From: JBBRLA01 sp038231615
GTDB lineage: Bacteria; Myxococcota_A; Polyangia; Palsa-1104; JAEUJZ01
NCBI GenBank assembly: GCA_038231615.1
Contig: JBBRLA010000161.1
Span: 1-13,820 of the forward strand
DNA: 13,820 nt
Direction: 5' to 3'
Positions 6,969 to 12,891 of this stretch are shown in pieces. Made by a program: the position numbers and the translations under genes. Each line of letters starts with the position of its first letter. The first letter of the stretch is position 1. Under the pieces are notes generated by a model, which was given only the letters and a program-made list of their open reading frames with translations, had not been told where the DNA came from and searched no databases.

Positions 6969-8353
6969 CAGGCGTGTCCCGGCCGCGAGAAAAGGTCTTC
7001 GGCCAGCGCCCGGCCGACGCGTTCCCCGTGGGCGCGGGCCTCGGCGACCCCCTGGTAGCCGGTAACATCCCCGGCGGCGTAGACCCCGGGGACTTGCGTG
7101 GCCCCGTCCTGGTCCACGACCACGCCGAAGCCGCCGTTACGCGAGAAGTCCACCTGCGCACCGTGCTGCCGGGGCAGTTCGGAGGCCGGGGCCGCCGGGG
7201 TGGCCACCGCCAGCAGGTCGCAGGGTACCGTGTGCACGCCGCCTCGCTCGTCGGCCACGTCGACCCCGGTGATCCACGCGCCGCCGTGGGCCCGCACCAC
7301 CTGTTCGCGGACCCCGTCGATCCGTTCGACCGCGGCCCCGGCAGCGGCCAGGGCGGCGCAAAGGGCGTCGGCGTATGGGCCCTGTCCCAGCACTGCCGGG
7401 CGTTCCCCGGGCAGCACCCCATGGCCGATGAGCAAAAGGCCGCAGGCGCGGCCGGCGATGACGCCGGGGCGGTCATTGTCGGTGAACAGGGCGTTGGTGG
7501 CGTAACCCCCGGTGGCGTAGAGGGTGCGGTCGGCGGTGAGCTTGTGCAGCCCGGTGGCGGTGACGACGGCCAGCAGCCCTTTTGACCCGTGCCCGCCGTC
7601 ACGATCGCCGTGGCAATCTTCCGGGTACCAGCCGATGGCTTGCGCCGGGGCCAGGACCTCGACGCCGGCCTCTCGGGCTTGCGCCAAGGCCCGGGCCGCC
7701 GCCTGGGGACCAAATTCAGGATGGGAAAGGTAGCTGCCGCCTGGGCGCAGCCCCGCATCGACCAGCAGCACCGATTCCGGGGGCAGGGCGCGGGCCACCT
7801 CCATCGCCGCCGCCAGGCCCGCCGGCCCGCCGCCGACCACCACCACCGGGTGGTGGTGTGACACCGAGGCCGGGAGGTCGGCGAAGGCCGGCGTGACCGC
7901 GGCATCGGGCAGGCGCCCCAGGCCGCCAAGCTGCCGCACCACCTTCTGCATCGCCTCGTTGAGCAGGCGCGGCTTGGTGAACAGGGTGTGGTGGTCCATG
8001 CCCTCGGGGAACAAGAGGTCGGCGGCGGCGAAGAGGTCGGCGCCGGCGGAGGGCCAGGCGTTCTGGCGTTCGCAGCGGAGGCCCTCATGCACCGGGTGCA
8101 GGCACGCCTTCATGTTGGGCCGCCCATCGATGCGCATGAGGCAGGCGCCGCAGTCCCCGGTCAGACAGAAGAAGCCCCGGGGCCGGTGGAACTTGATCGA
8201 CCGGCTGAGCAGGTTGATGCCCGAGGCGAAGAGCGCCACGGCGACGGGCTCCCCCTCGTGGGCCGCAACCGGTTGCCCTTCGAAGTCGAGGGTGAATCTT
8301 CGGCCCCTTGGGGCCGAGCTGTGGGGGTCTCTCTTGTCGGCGCTGGCGGACAT
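6968..8353 (-). CDS. fused [2Fe-2S] ferredoxin - FAD oxidoreductase, alpha subunit of amine/proline-type dehydrogenase, 461 aa
   Basis: Residues about 19-100 form a Fer2_4 [2Fe-2S] domain with Cys63, 68, 71 and 84 (CLTGDCGAC, C-x4-C-x2-C-x12-C). Residues about 168-460 form a pyridine-nucleotide-disulphide-type FAD domain with VVVVGGGPAGL at 170-180, an ATGGYATN segment, and the C-terminal FAD motif GVYAAGDVTG. This corresponds to HcnA plus the FAD part of HcnB joined in one chain, and to the N-terminal half of heterotetrameric sarcosine oxidase alpha; the GcvT-like folate domain of that enzyme is absent. It is the first gene of the operon alpha - BFD - beta. I start it at the ATG at 8353; a TTG lies directly before. 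No Shine-Dalgarno is visible, but TATAAT lies 8 nt upstream, which suggests a leaderless transcript. Confidence 0.9.
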   Translation of the reverse strand: MSASADKRDPHSSAPRGRRFTLDFEGQPVAAHEGEPVAVALFASGINLLSRSIKFHRPRGFFCLTGDCGACLMRIDGRPNMKACLHPVHEGLRCERQNAWPSAGADLFAAADLLFPEGMDHHTLFTKPRLLNEAMQKVVRQLGGLGRLPDAAVTPAFADLPASVSHHHPVVVVGGGPAGLAAAMEVARALPPESVLLVDAGLRPGGSYLSHPEFGPQAAARALAQAREAGVEVLAPAQAIGWYPEDCHGDRDGGHGSKGLLAVVTATGLHKLTADRTLYATGGYATNALFTDNDRPGVIAGRACGLLLIGHGVLPGERPAVLGQGPYADALCAALAAAGAAVERIDGVREQVVRAHGGAWITGVDVADERGGVHTVPCDLLAVATPAAPASELPRQHGAQVDFSRNGGFGVVVDQDGATQVPGVYAAGDVTGYQGVAEARAHGERVGRALAEDLFSRPGHA

Positions 8354-8361
8354 CAAACTAC

Positions 8362-8367
8362 ATTATA
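8362..8367 (-). promoter_or_regulatory. consensus -10 element (TATAAT) of the flavoenzyme operon
   Basis: A perfect TATAAT lies on the minus strand with 8 nt between it and the ATG of the alpha subunit. Transcription starting 6-9 nt downstream would begin at or within two bases of the ATG, so the mRNA would have little or no leader. The -35 region is poor (GGAGCA or GAGCAT at 17-18 bp). Confidence 0.6.
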
Positions 8368-8387
8368 CGATAAACCAGCGTTTCATG

Positions 8388-8425
8388 CTCCCGGGCAGTC
8401 ACCGCATGCGCCGTTCAGCCGGGAG
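8388..8425. other. inverted repeat CTCCCGG/CCGGGAG overlapping the Uma2 stop
   Basis: Perfect 7-bp arms lie at 8388-8394 and 8419-8425 around a 24-bp loop containing GCATGC. It sits at the end of the nuclease gene and upstream of the flavoenzyme promoter. No T-run follows on the minus strand, so an intrinsic terminator is not supported. Confidence 0.3.
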
Positions 8426-8984
8426 GAAGGACTCGGAGATACAGATGACTCACCGGGAACTCGCCACAGGGCAGACGCAGGCTTTGCCCGGCGCCAAGCT
8501 CGCGCATGTTCCACGTGCCGTCAGGCTGCCGGGTGAAGTGCTCGACGAGAACCTTGCTCTGGGATACGAGCACGTAATCCGAAAGCGAGGGCACCGAGCG
8601 GTAGTAGCCGAACTTGTCGCCCCGGTCGAACTTCTCCGTGCTCTTCGAGAGCACCTCGAAGATGACATCGGGGTTGGTGATGACGTCTTGCTTGTCGTCG
8701 GGGAAATCGGGTTTGCCGCACAAGATGCTGGCGTCGGGGTAGACGTAGCCGTTCTTTGCCGGGATGAAAATCTTCATGTCCGAGGTGAGGACGAAGCACT
8801 GGTCCTGAAGGACCTTGCCCAGCGCGACGATCAGGTTGCTCACAATGACGTTGTGCGTGTAGCTGGCCCCGGCCATCGCGAAGATCTCCCCGTCGAAGAA
8901 CTCGTGCTTCTCCGGGGAGTCGCGCTCCATCGCCAGATATTCTTCGGCGGTCCACTTCCGCTTTTCGGCGGCCGCGGCGCTCAT
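8415..8984 (-). CDS. Uma2 family (DUF820) PD-(D/E)XK endonuclease-like protein, 189 aa
   Basis: The full-length Uma2 pattern is present: WTAEEYLAME near the N-terminus, KHEFFDGEIFAMAGAS at 26-41, His44, YPDASIL with Asp84, then PDVIFEVLSKSTEKFDRGDKF with Glu110 and Lys124, and SDYVLVS at 136-141. The Asp/Glu/Lys set fits the restriction-endonuclease fold of this family, which is abundant in Cyanobacteria and Myxococcota. Its cellular role is largely unknown and it is often not linked to any defence system. Its ATG starts one base after the stop of the outer-membrane protein gene (TAG-G-ATG) and has no Shine-Dalgarno of its own, so it is probably translated by reinitiation. No transposase or methylase lies nearby. 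Confidence 0.92.
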   Translation of the reverse strand: MSAAAAEKRKWTAEEYLAMERDSPEKHEFFDGEIFAMAGASYTHNVIVSNLIVALGKVLQDQCFVLTSDMKIFIPAKNGYVYPDASILCGKPDFPDDKQDVITNPDVIFEVLSKSTEKFDRGDKFGYYRSVPSLSDYVLVSQSKVLVEHFTRQPDGTWNMRELGAGQSLRLPCGEFPVSHLYLRVLPPG

Positions 8985-8985
8985 C

Positions 8986-10011
8986 CTAGAACCAGATCAG
9001 GGCGCCGAAGTTGGCCTTGTACCCGATGCTGCTGTTGGGGATCGGCCCGCCGTCAACGCTGGTGTAGTAGCTGCCTCCCGGGCTGCTCTGGTCCAGCGTC
9101 AGACCGATGGCCCGGATGTCCGCCGAGAGCGCCAGCCGGTGGAAGCGCAACTCGACGCCGCCGCCGGCCTCGCCCAAAAGCTCCAGGAACTGCTGGTTCC
9201 GCTGCTCCGACGTGCCGTTGTACAGGGTGATGCTGTCCGCCGAAAGGCCCACGCCGGCGATGCCGTAGATGTTGAAGTGGTTCTCCGGCCGGTTGCGGAA
9301 CAGGTACAGCATCACCGACGCAGTGAACGGGTACGAATTGCGCTGGAACGCGCCGTTGTTCACGCTCCCCTCAAGCACGTCGAACGCCGTCTCGAAGCCC
9401 CAGTGTCCCCGGGTGCGGAAGCGGAGCTGAACCCCACCGCCGATCAGGTTCAGATCGTTGCCGAACACCTTCTGGCTGATGCCCATGGTGGTGAACCGCA
9501 GGCCGATGGAGAACACCGGCCCCCTGGGCGGGACAAAGGGGGTCACCATGCTGCTGCAGCATGGCGAGAGCCGCGGCGGGACCGCCCACAGCGGCGGCGG
9601 CGCGGTGTAGAGCGGCGGCGGCGGCAGGGCCTGCTCCACAGGAGCGCCCTGTGCGGGGATGACCCACACCGGCCCGTTGTAGTAGATCGCTCCCCGCGGG
9701 ACGCCCGCGGGCGCCGCTGCTTGAGCCGGGGCCGCCGGATACAGCGGCGGCAGGGGCAGCGCGGCGGGGGCGGCAGGCGCCGCCTGGGTCGTCGTGATCA
9801 CCGTGGTGGTGCTGGACGCCGGGGCCTGCGCGCGGGCATCCACCGTCGGGGGTATCGGCAGGGCCTGCAATTCCTCCGCCGAGGCGCCGGTCATGCCCCC
9901 CGTGACCAAGACGCCGAACACACCCAGGGCGAGTGGGGCCCGCGAAGCGCTAAGCACCGCAGTTGTGATGGCCAAAAGACCCGAGCGGGTAGTCGAGATA
10001 AAGGACCGCAT
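8986..10011 (-). CDS. outer-membrane beta-barrel protein with proline-rich periplasmic linker, 341 aa
   Basis: A signal peptide (basic MRSFISTTRSG, hydrophobic VFGVLVTGG, likely cleavage near ASA at 43-45) is followed by a Pro/Ala-rich low-complexity stretch at about 50-165 and then a beta-rich domain at about 165-341. The last residues (YKANFGALIWF) end in Phe, the usual BAM recognition signature, and the strands have alternating aromatic and polar residues (HFNIYGIAGVGLSADS), as in 8-stranded OmpA/opacity-type barrels. Two adjacent cysteines (151-152) lie at the end of the linker. The start is set by a very good Shine-Dalgarno, AAGGAGG, 4 nt before the ATG at 10011; the upstream extension of the frame is not needed. 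The function is not clear; it is probably structural or a small-molecule pore. Co-transcribed with the Uma2 gene. Confidence 0.85.
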   Translation of the reverse strand: MRSFISTTRSGLLAITTAVLSASRAPLALGVFGVLVTGGMTGASAEELQALPIPPTVDARAQAPASSTTTVITTTQAAPAAPAALPLPPLYPAAPAQAAAPAGVPRGAIYYNGPVWVIPAQGAPVEQALPPPPLYTAPPPLWAVPPRLSPCCSSMVTPFVPPRGPVFSIGLRFTTMGISQKVFGNDLNLIGGGVQLRFRTRGHWGFETAFDVLEGSVNNGAFQRNSYPFTASVMLYLFRNRPENHFNIYGIAGVGLSADSITLYNGTSEQRNQQFLELLGEAGGGVELRFHRLALSADIRAIGLTLDQSSPGGSYYTSVDGGPIPNSSIGYKANFGALIWF

Positions 10012-10054
10012 TTGTCCTCCTTGCTGCGCGTAGAGATTTCTTCTGTCTATAGGG

Positions 10055-10072
10055 ATGCCATACCTATGCCAT
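10055..10072. repeat. ATGCCAT heptamer pair, 11-bp period
   Basis: ATGCCAT occurs at 10055-10061 and 10066-10072, one helical turn apart, in the expected promoter area of the outer-membrane protein gene. It could be an operator, but it is short and this is speculative. Confidence 0.35.
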
Positions 10073-10141
10073 CGTTTCAACCCTCTGCATCTCCGCGACC
10101 GTGTCGGTGATCGTGGTGCGCGCGCCGCACAGGCCGCCTGC

Positions 10142-10182
10142 GTGACCGCCGGTTCACACCCCGGCCGTGACCATCCCTTCAC
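10142..10182. promoter_or_regulatory. twin GTGA-N8-TCAC palindromes, candidate operator pair
   Basis: GTGACCGCCGGTTCAC (10142-10157) and GTGACCATCCCTTCAC (10167-10182) share CGTGACC-N5-TTCACACC and lie 25 bp apart. Dyad half-sites of this kind recall CRP/FNR-type sites (TGTGA-N6-TCACA), but the spacer here is 8 bp. A dimeric regulator acting on one or both divergent genes is inferred. Confidence 0.5.
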
Positions 10183-10192
10183 ACCCGCCGCC

Positions 10193-10225
10193 GCCCGGTA
10201 GACCCGCTGCCGGCCCGGTAGACCC
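10193..10225. repeat. 13-bp direct repeat GCCCGGTAGACCC, two copies
   Basis: Perfect copies lie at 10193-10205 and 10213-10225, a 20-bp period, directly next to the twin palindromes and on the epimerase side. They are outside any supported coding sequence. Confidence 0.85.
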
Positions 10226-10330
10226 ACCAGTCCAGGGTCCCACCCGTCCTCCCGTAAAAAATCTGCCCGCCCGTTGGGGACCCCGTGCAAAAAGAACACG
10301 CGGGCCACGGCCAAGGGTGTTAAGATCGCC

Positions 10331-10360
10331 TTGACCCTCGTCGCTGGTGCCTGCTATACC
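10331..10360 (+). promoter_or_regulatory. sigma-70-type promoter of the epimerase gene
   Basis: TTGACC (10331-10336), an 18-bp spacer and TATACC (10355-10360) match the -35/-10 consensus at 5/6 and 4/6. Only 9 nt separate the -10 from the ATG at 10370, so the transcript would be leaderless or nearly so. No Shine-Dalgarno is present, which fits. Confidence 0.6.
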
Positions 10361-10369
10361 TCCCGCATC

Positions 10370-11335
10370 ATGGCGCATTACCTGGTAACTGGCGGCAGCG
10401 GCTTCATCGGATCCAACCTCTCACACGCGCTTCTCTCCCGAGGCGAGCGAGTGCGGATCCTCGACAACCTATCGACCGGGCGGGAAATCAACATCCGCCC
10501 CCTCCTGGAGGACCCCAAGTACAAGACCCAGATCGAATTCGTGCGCGGCGACATCACCGACCCCGACACCCTGATGCGCGCCATGGCCGGCGTGGACTAT
10601 GTCCTGCATCAGGCCGCTCTGCCGTCGGTGCCCCGGTCGATCGAGCGGCCCCTGGACAGCGAGCGCATCAACGCCTACGGCACCCTGCTGGTGCTCGAGG
10701 CCGCTCGTCATCAGGGCCACATCAAGCGCGTGGTCTTCGCCACCTCCTCGTCGATCTACGGCGAGAAGGCCCCCGACCTGGCCAAGGTCGAGACCATGAT
10801 CCCCGCCCCCCTGTCGCCCTACGCCGTCACCAAGCTGACCGGCGAGTCCTACTGCGCGGTCTACAGCAAGGTCTACGGCGTCCCCTGCGTGGCCCTGCGC
10901 TACTTCAACGTCTTCGGGCCCCGGCAGGACCCCACCTCGCAGTACGCCGCCGCAATCCCCAACTTCGTCGCTGCCTACATCAAGGGCCAGCCCGCTACCC
11001 TCTTCGGCGACGGGCTCCAGTCCCGGGACTTCTGCTTCATCGAGAACGTCATCGAGGCCAACCTCCTTTCGTGCACCGCCCCCGTCGAGCAGGCCGCCGG
11101 CCAGGTCATCAACATCGCCTGCGGCGAATCGATCACCCTGCTGGGCGTGCTCGACATTTTGGCCGACCTCTTCGGCAAGAAGATCCCGCCCCGGCACCTG
11201 GCCCCCCGGGCGGGTGACGTGCGCCAGTCCCTGGCGGACATTGGCAAGGCCCGACACATCCTGGGCTACAGCGGGAAGATCAAGTTTGCCGAAGGGCTGC
11301 GGCGCACGGTAGCCTGGTACCGTGAACAAACATAA
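10370..11335 (+). CDS. NAD-dependent UDP-sugar 4-epimerase, WbpP/TviC-like, 321 aa
   Basis: An extended-SDR epimerase that interconverts UDP-GlcNAc/GalNAc-type or uronate nucleotide sugars for cell-surface polysaccharides. The NAD-binding TGGSGFIG motif is at 7-14, Asp32 follows the second strand, the catalytic Ser cluster (ATSSSIYG) is at 124-131 and YxxxK is Tyr151/Lys155. The segments HQAALPSVPRSIERPL, RYFNVFGPRQDP, RDFCFIENVIEANLL and RAGDVRQSLADI are close to those of Pseudomonas WbpP and Salmonella TviC rather than to GalE, as I remember those sequences. The length is normal. The start at ATG 10370 gives MAHYLVTGG; the upstream in-frame extension has no support. The gene appears to be transcribed from its own promoter and its end overlaps or closely abuts the YicC gene. 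No other glycan genes are in the window. Confidence 0.92.
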   Translation: MAHYLVTGGSGFIGSNLSHALLSRGERVRILDNLSTGREINIRPLLEDPKYKTQIEFVRGDITDPDTLMRAMAGVDYVLHQAALPSVPRSIERPLDSERINAYGTLLVLEAARHQGHIKRVVFATSSSIYGEKAPDLAKVETMIPAPLSPYAVTKLTGESYCAVYSKVYGVPCVALRYFNVFGPRQDPTSQYAAAIPNFVAAYIKGQPATLFGDGLQSRDFCFIENVIEANLLSCTAPVEQAAGQVINIACGESITLLGVLDILADLFGKKIPPRHLAPRAGDVRQSLADIGKARHILGYSGKIKFAEGLRRTVAWYREQT

Positions 11336-12314
11336 GACCGACAAGGAGAGCGATTCTTCCGGGCCACGCCCGCCTCTCTTGCGCAGCATGACCGGGTTCG
11401 GCAGGGCCACCGGCGAGGTCTTCGGGCGTCGCTGCGTGGTCGAGGTGCGCAGCGTCAACCACCGGTTTCTCGACCTCAAGCTGCGCCTTCCTTCCCCCTG
11501 GCTGGACCCGGTCATCGAGCAGCTCCTGCAGCAGACCGTTCGCCGCCGGCTGGACCGGGGCAGCGTGGTGCTGGTCGTCCGCGAGGAGGGCTTCAGTGCC
11601 GCCGATCCCGTGGTGCGGATCGACGCGGGGCTGGCGCGGGCCTACGGCAAGGCCCTGCGGGAGCTGGATCATGCGTTGGGGGGGACCGAACACACGGCCT
11701 CAGACGATCACCCCCTTTTGGGCCTCTCGCCCGAACGGATGGCGCCGATCTTTTCCCTGGTGGCGGCGCAGCCGGGGGTGCTGCTGAGCGGTGAGGCGAC
11801 CCTTGACCCGGAGGCGCGCTTCCAACTGCTGGAGCCGGTGGTCGAGCAGGCCCTGTCGGCGCTGCTCGAATGTCGCCTGCGAGAGGGGGAGGCCCTGGCG
11901 AACGATCTCCTTTTGCGCCTGTCCATCCTGGCCGCGCTTCTTTTGGAGGTGACCCGCCTGACGGAGGGGGCGCCGGAGCAGCACCGCCGGCGGCTGGAGG
12001 AGCGCCTTTTGCGCCTGGTGGACAGCGGTTCCCCGATCGACCCGCAGCGCCTGGCGCAGGAGGTGGCCCTGCTGGCCGATCGCCTGGACGTCACCGAGGA
12101 GGTCACTCGCCTGCACGCCCACCTGGCCGAATTCACCCGGCTGTGTCGCGGCGAGGCGCTGGCCGGTCGGCGGCTGGACTTCCTGACCCAGGAAATCAAC
12201 CGGGAGATCAACACCATCGGGTCCAAGTCGCAGTCCGCCGAGGTGGCCGCCCGGATCGTGGCCATGAAGGCCGAACTGGAGCGATTGCGCGAGCAGATTC
12301 AAAATGTCGAGTGA
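11322..12314 (+). CDS. yicC: YicC family endoribonuclease, 308-330 aa depending on start
   Basis: The conserved N-terminal RSMTGFGRA block (residues 21-29 from the GTG), EVRSVNHRFLDLKLRLP (about 41-57), and the C-terminal GRRLDFLTQEINREINTIGSKS ... LREQIQNVE match the YicC family, of which Escherichia coli YicC is an endoribonuclease implicated in small-RNA turnover. The start is unsure. GTG 11322 overlaps the epimerase stop by 14 nt, TTG 11379 would give the family-typical M-RSMTGFG beginning, and ATG 11388 lies at the conserved Met. None has a good Shine-Dalgarno; an AAGGAG at 11343-11348 is badly placed for all three. The gene heads the conserved order yicC - DUF370 - gmk. It is rich in the CTT-TTG Leu-Leu codon pair (four cases). 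Confidence 0.93.
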   Translation: MNKHKTDKESDSSGPRPPLLRSMTGFGRATGEVFGRRCVVEVRSVNHRFLDLKLRLPSPWLDPVIEQLLQQTVRRRLDRGSVVLVVREEGFSAADPVVRIDAGLARAYGKALRELDHALGGTEHTASDDHPLLGLSPERMAPIFSLVAAQPGVLLSGEATLDPEARFQLLEPVVEQALSALLECRLREGEALANDLLLRLSILAALLLEVTRLTEGAPEQHRRRLEERLLRLVDSGSPIDPQRLAQEVALLADRLDVTEEVTRLHAHLAEFTRLCRGEALAGRRLDFLTQEINREINTIGSKSQSAEVAARIVAMKAELERLREQIQNVE

Positions 12315-12345
12315 GGTCACACAGACGATCGAGTAAGGTGTGCAT

Positions 12346-12891
12346 GTGCGTCTGGTAAACATCGGATATGGCAATGTCGTGGTGGCGGAGCGAATCGTGG
12401 CGGTCATCAGCCCCGAGTCAGCGCCGATGAAGCGTTTCAAGGATGAGGCCCGCAAGGCCGGCAGGCTGATCGACGGCACCCAGGGGCGCCGCACGCGATC
12501 GATCCTCGTCACCGATTCGCATCACGTGGTGCTCTCGGCGCTGCAAACCGAGACGGTGGGCGAACGGCTGGAGCGCAACACCAGCGGCCCCGCCCAAAGC
12601 CACCCCGTGTCGATCCACCCGGTCCCGATCGAGGATCGCATGGAGGCCGCCGAACGGGCAGAGGCCGCCGAGCCCCCGGAGTCGGACCTGCCGGATCCGA
12701 TCGACCCGCAAGATCCGCCAGAGTCGCCAGAGTCGATCGATCCGCAAGAGCCGATCGAGCCGCCCTACGCCGCCGACGAAGAAGAGCCGGAAGGGGACGG
12801 CGGGGAGGACCTGCGCAGCAGCGAGGAGGGGGGCGGCGAGGAGGGGGGCGAAGACGAGACCGCGGGGACCACCGACAAGGGCCGGGCATGA
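12346..12891 (+). CDS. RemA-like DUF370 protein with long acidic C-terminal tail, 181 aa
   Basis: Residues 1-75 are a complete DUF370/RemA domain: VNIGYGNVV at 4-12, ISPESAPMKRF at 21-31, LIDGTQGRRTRSILVTDSHH at 41-60 and VVLSALQTETV at 61-71. In Bacillus RemA is a DNA-binding activator of matrix genes that forms rings, and the GRRTR arginines matter for DNA binding. RemA itself is under 100 residues; this protein has about 105 extra residues rich in Pro, Glu, Asp and Gly, including two IDPQ(D/E)P repeats and a Glu/Gly-rich end, predicted to be disordered. I start at GTG 12346 because TAAGG lies 7 nt upstream; GTG 12340 is two codons earlier. It lies between yicC and gmk, the expected place, and overlaps gmk by ATGA. 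Confidence 0.92.
   Translation: MRLVNIGYGNVVVAERIVAVISPESAPMKRFKDEARKAGRLIDGTQGRRTRSILVTDSHHVVLSALQTETVGERLERNTSGPAQSHPVSIHPVPIEDRMEAAERAEAAEPPESDLPDPIDPQDPPESPESIDPQEPIEPPYAADEEEPEGDGGEDLRSSEEGGGEEGGEDETAGTTDKGRA
12699..12749. repeat. 15-bp direct repeat at 36-bp period in the RemA tail
   Basis: GATCGAYCCGCAAGA occurs at 12699-12713 and 12735-12749, differing at one base. It encodes IDPQD and IDPQE in the acidic tail. The 36-bp period keeps the frame and points to tail growth by duplication. Confidence 0.85.

Larger units (their letters stand above)
10012..10369. other. 358-bp divergent intergenic region, repeat-rich, no gene
   Basis: No convincing coding frame is present. The region holds the Shine-Dalgarno (10016-10022, minus strand) of the outer-membrane protein gene, a pair of ATGCCAT heptamers, two GTGA-N8-TCAC palindromes, two 13-bp direct repeats, and the promoter of the epimerase gene. 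I see no riboswitch or small-RNA structure that I can name. Confidence 0.6.

Noticed and set aside
5383..8088. A 901-codon open frame on the minus strand covering both flavoprotein subunits
   Set aside because: Only the part after 6654 reads as the DAO subunit. Upstream the frame is out of register with the clear alpha-subunit and BFD proteins and is just open because of high G+C. It is not a fusion protein.
8388..8425. Possible intrinsic terminator after the Uma2 gene
   Set aside because: Arms of only 7 bp, a 24-bp loop and no T-run on the transcribed strand; reported only as an inverted repeat.
8415..8984. Uma2 protein as part of a restriction or defence island
   Set aside because: No methyltransferase, helicase, integrase or toxin-antitoxin partner is in the window; the family is often dispersed without defence context.
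10142..10225. Possible CRISPR-like repeat cluster
   Set aside because: Two different repeat pairs, each with only two copies and very short spacers; no cas genes nearby.
10012..10314. Upstream extension of the outer-membrane protein frame by about 100 codons
   Set aside because: The ATG at 10011 has AAGGAGG at good spacing and begins a proper signal peptide, while the extension is Arg/Gly-rich and covers the repeat-bearing control region.
10469..11515. 348-codon minus-strand ORF opposite the epimerase and yicC
   Set aside because: Spans two real genes on the other strand and has shadow-like Gly/Asp/Val composition.
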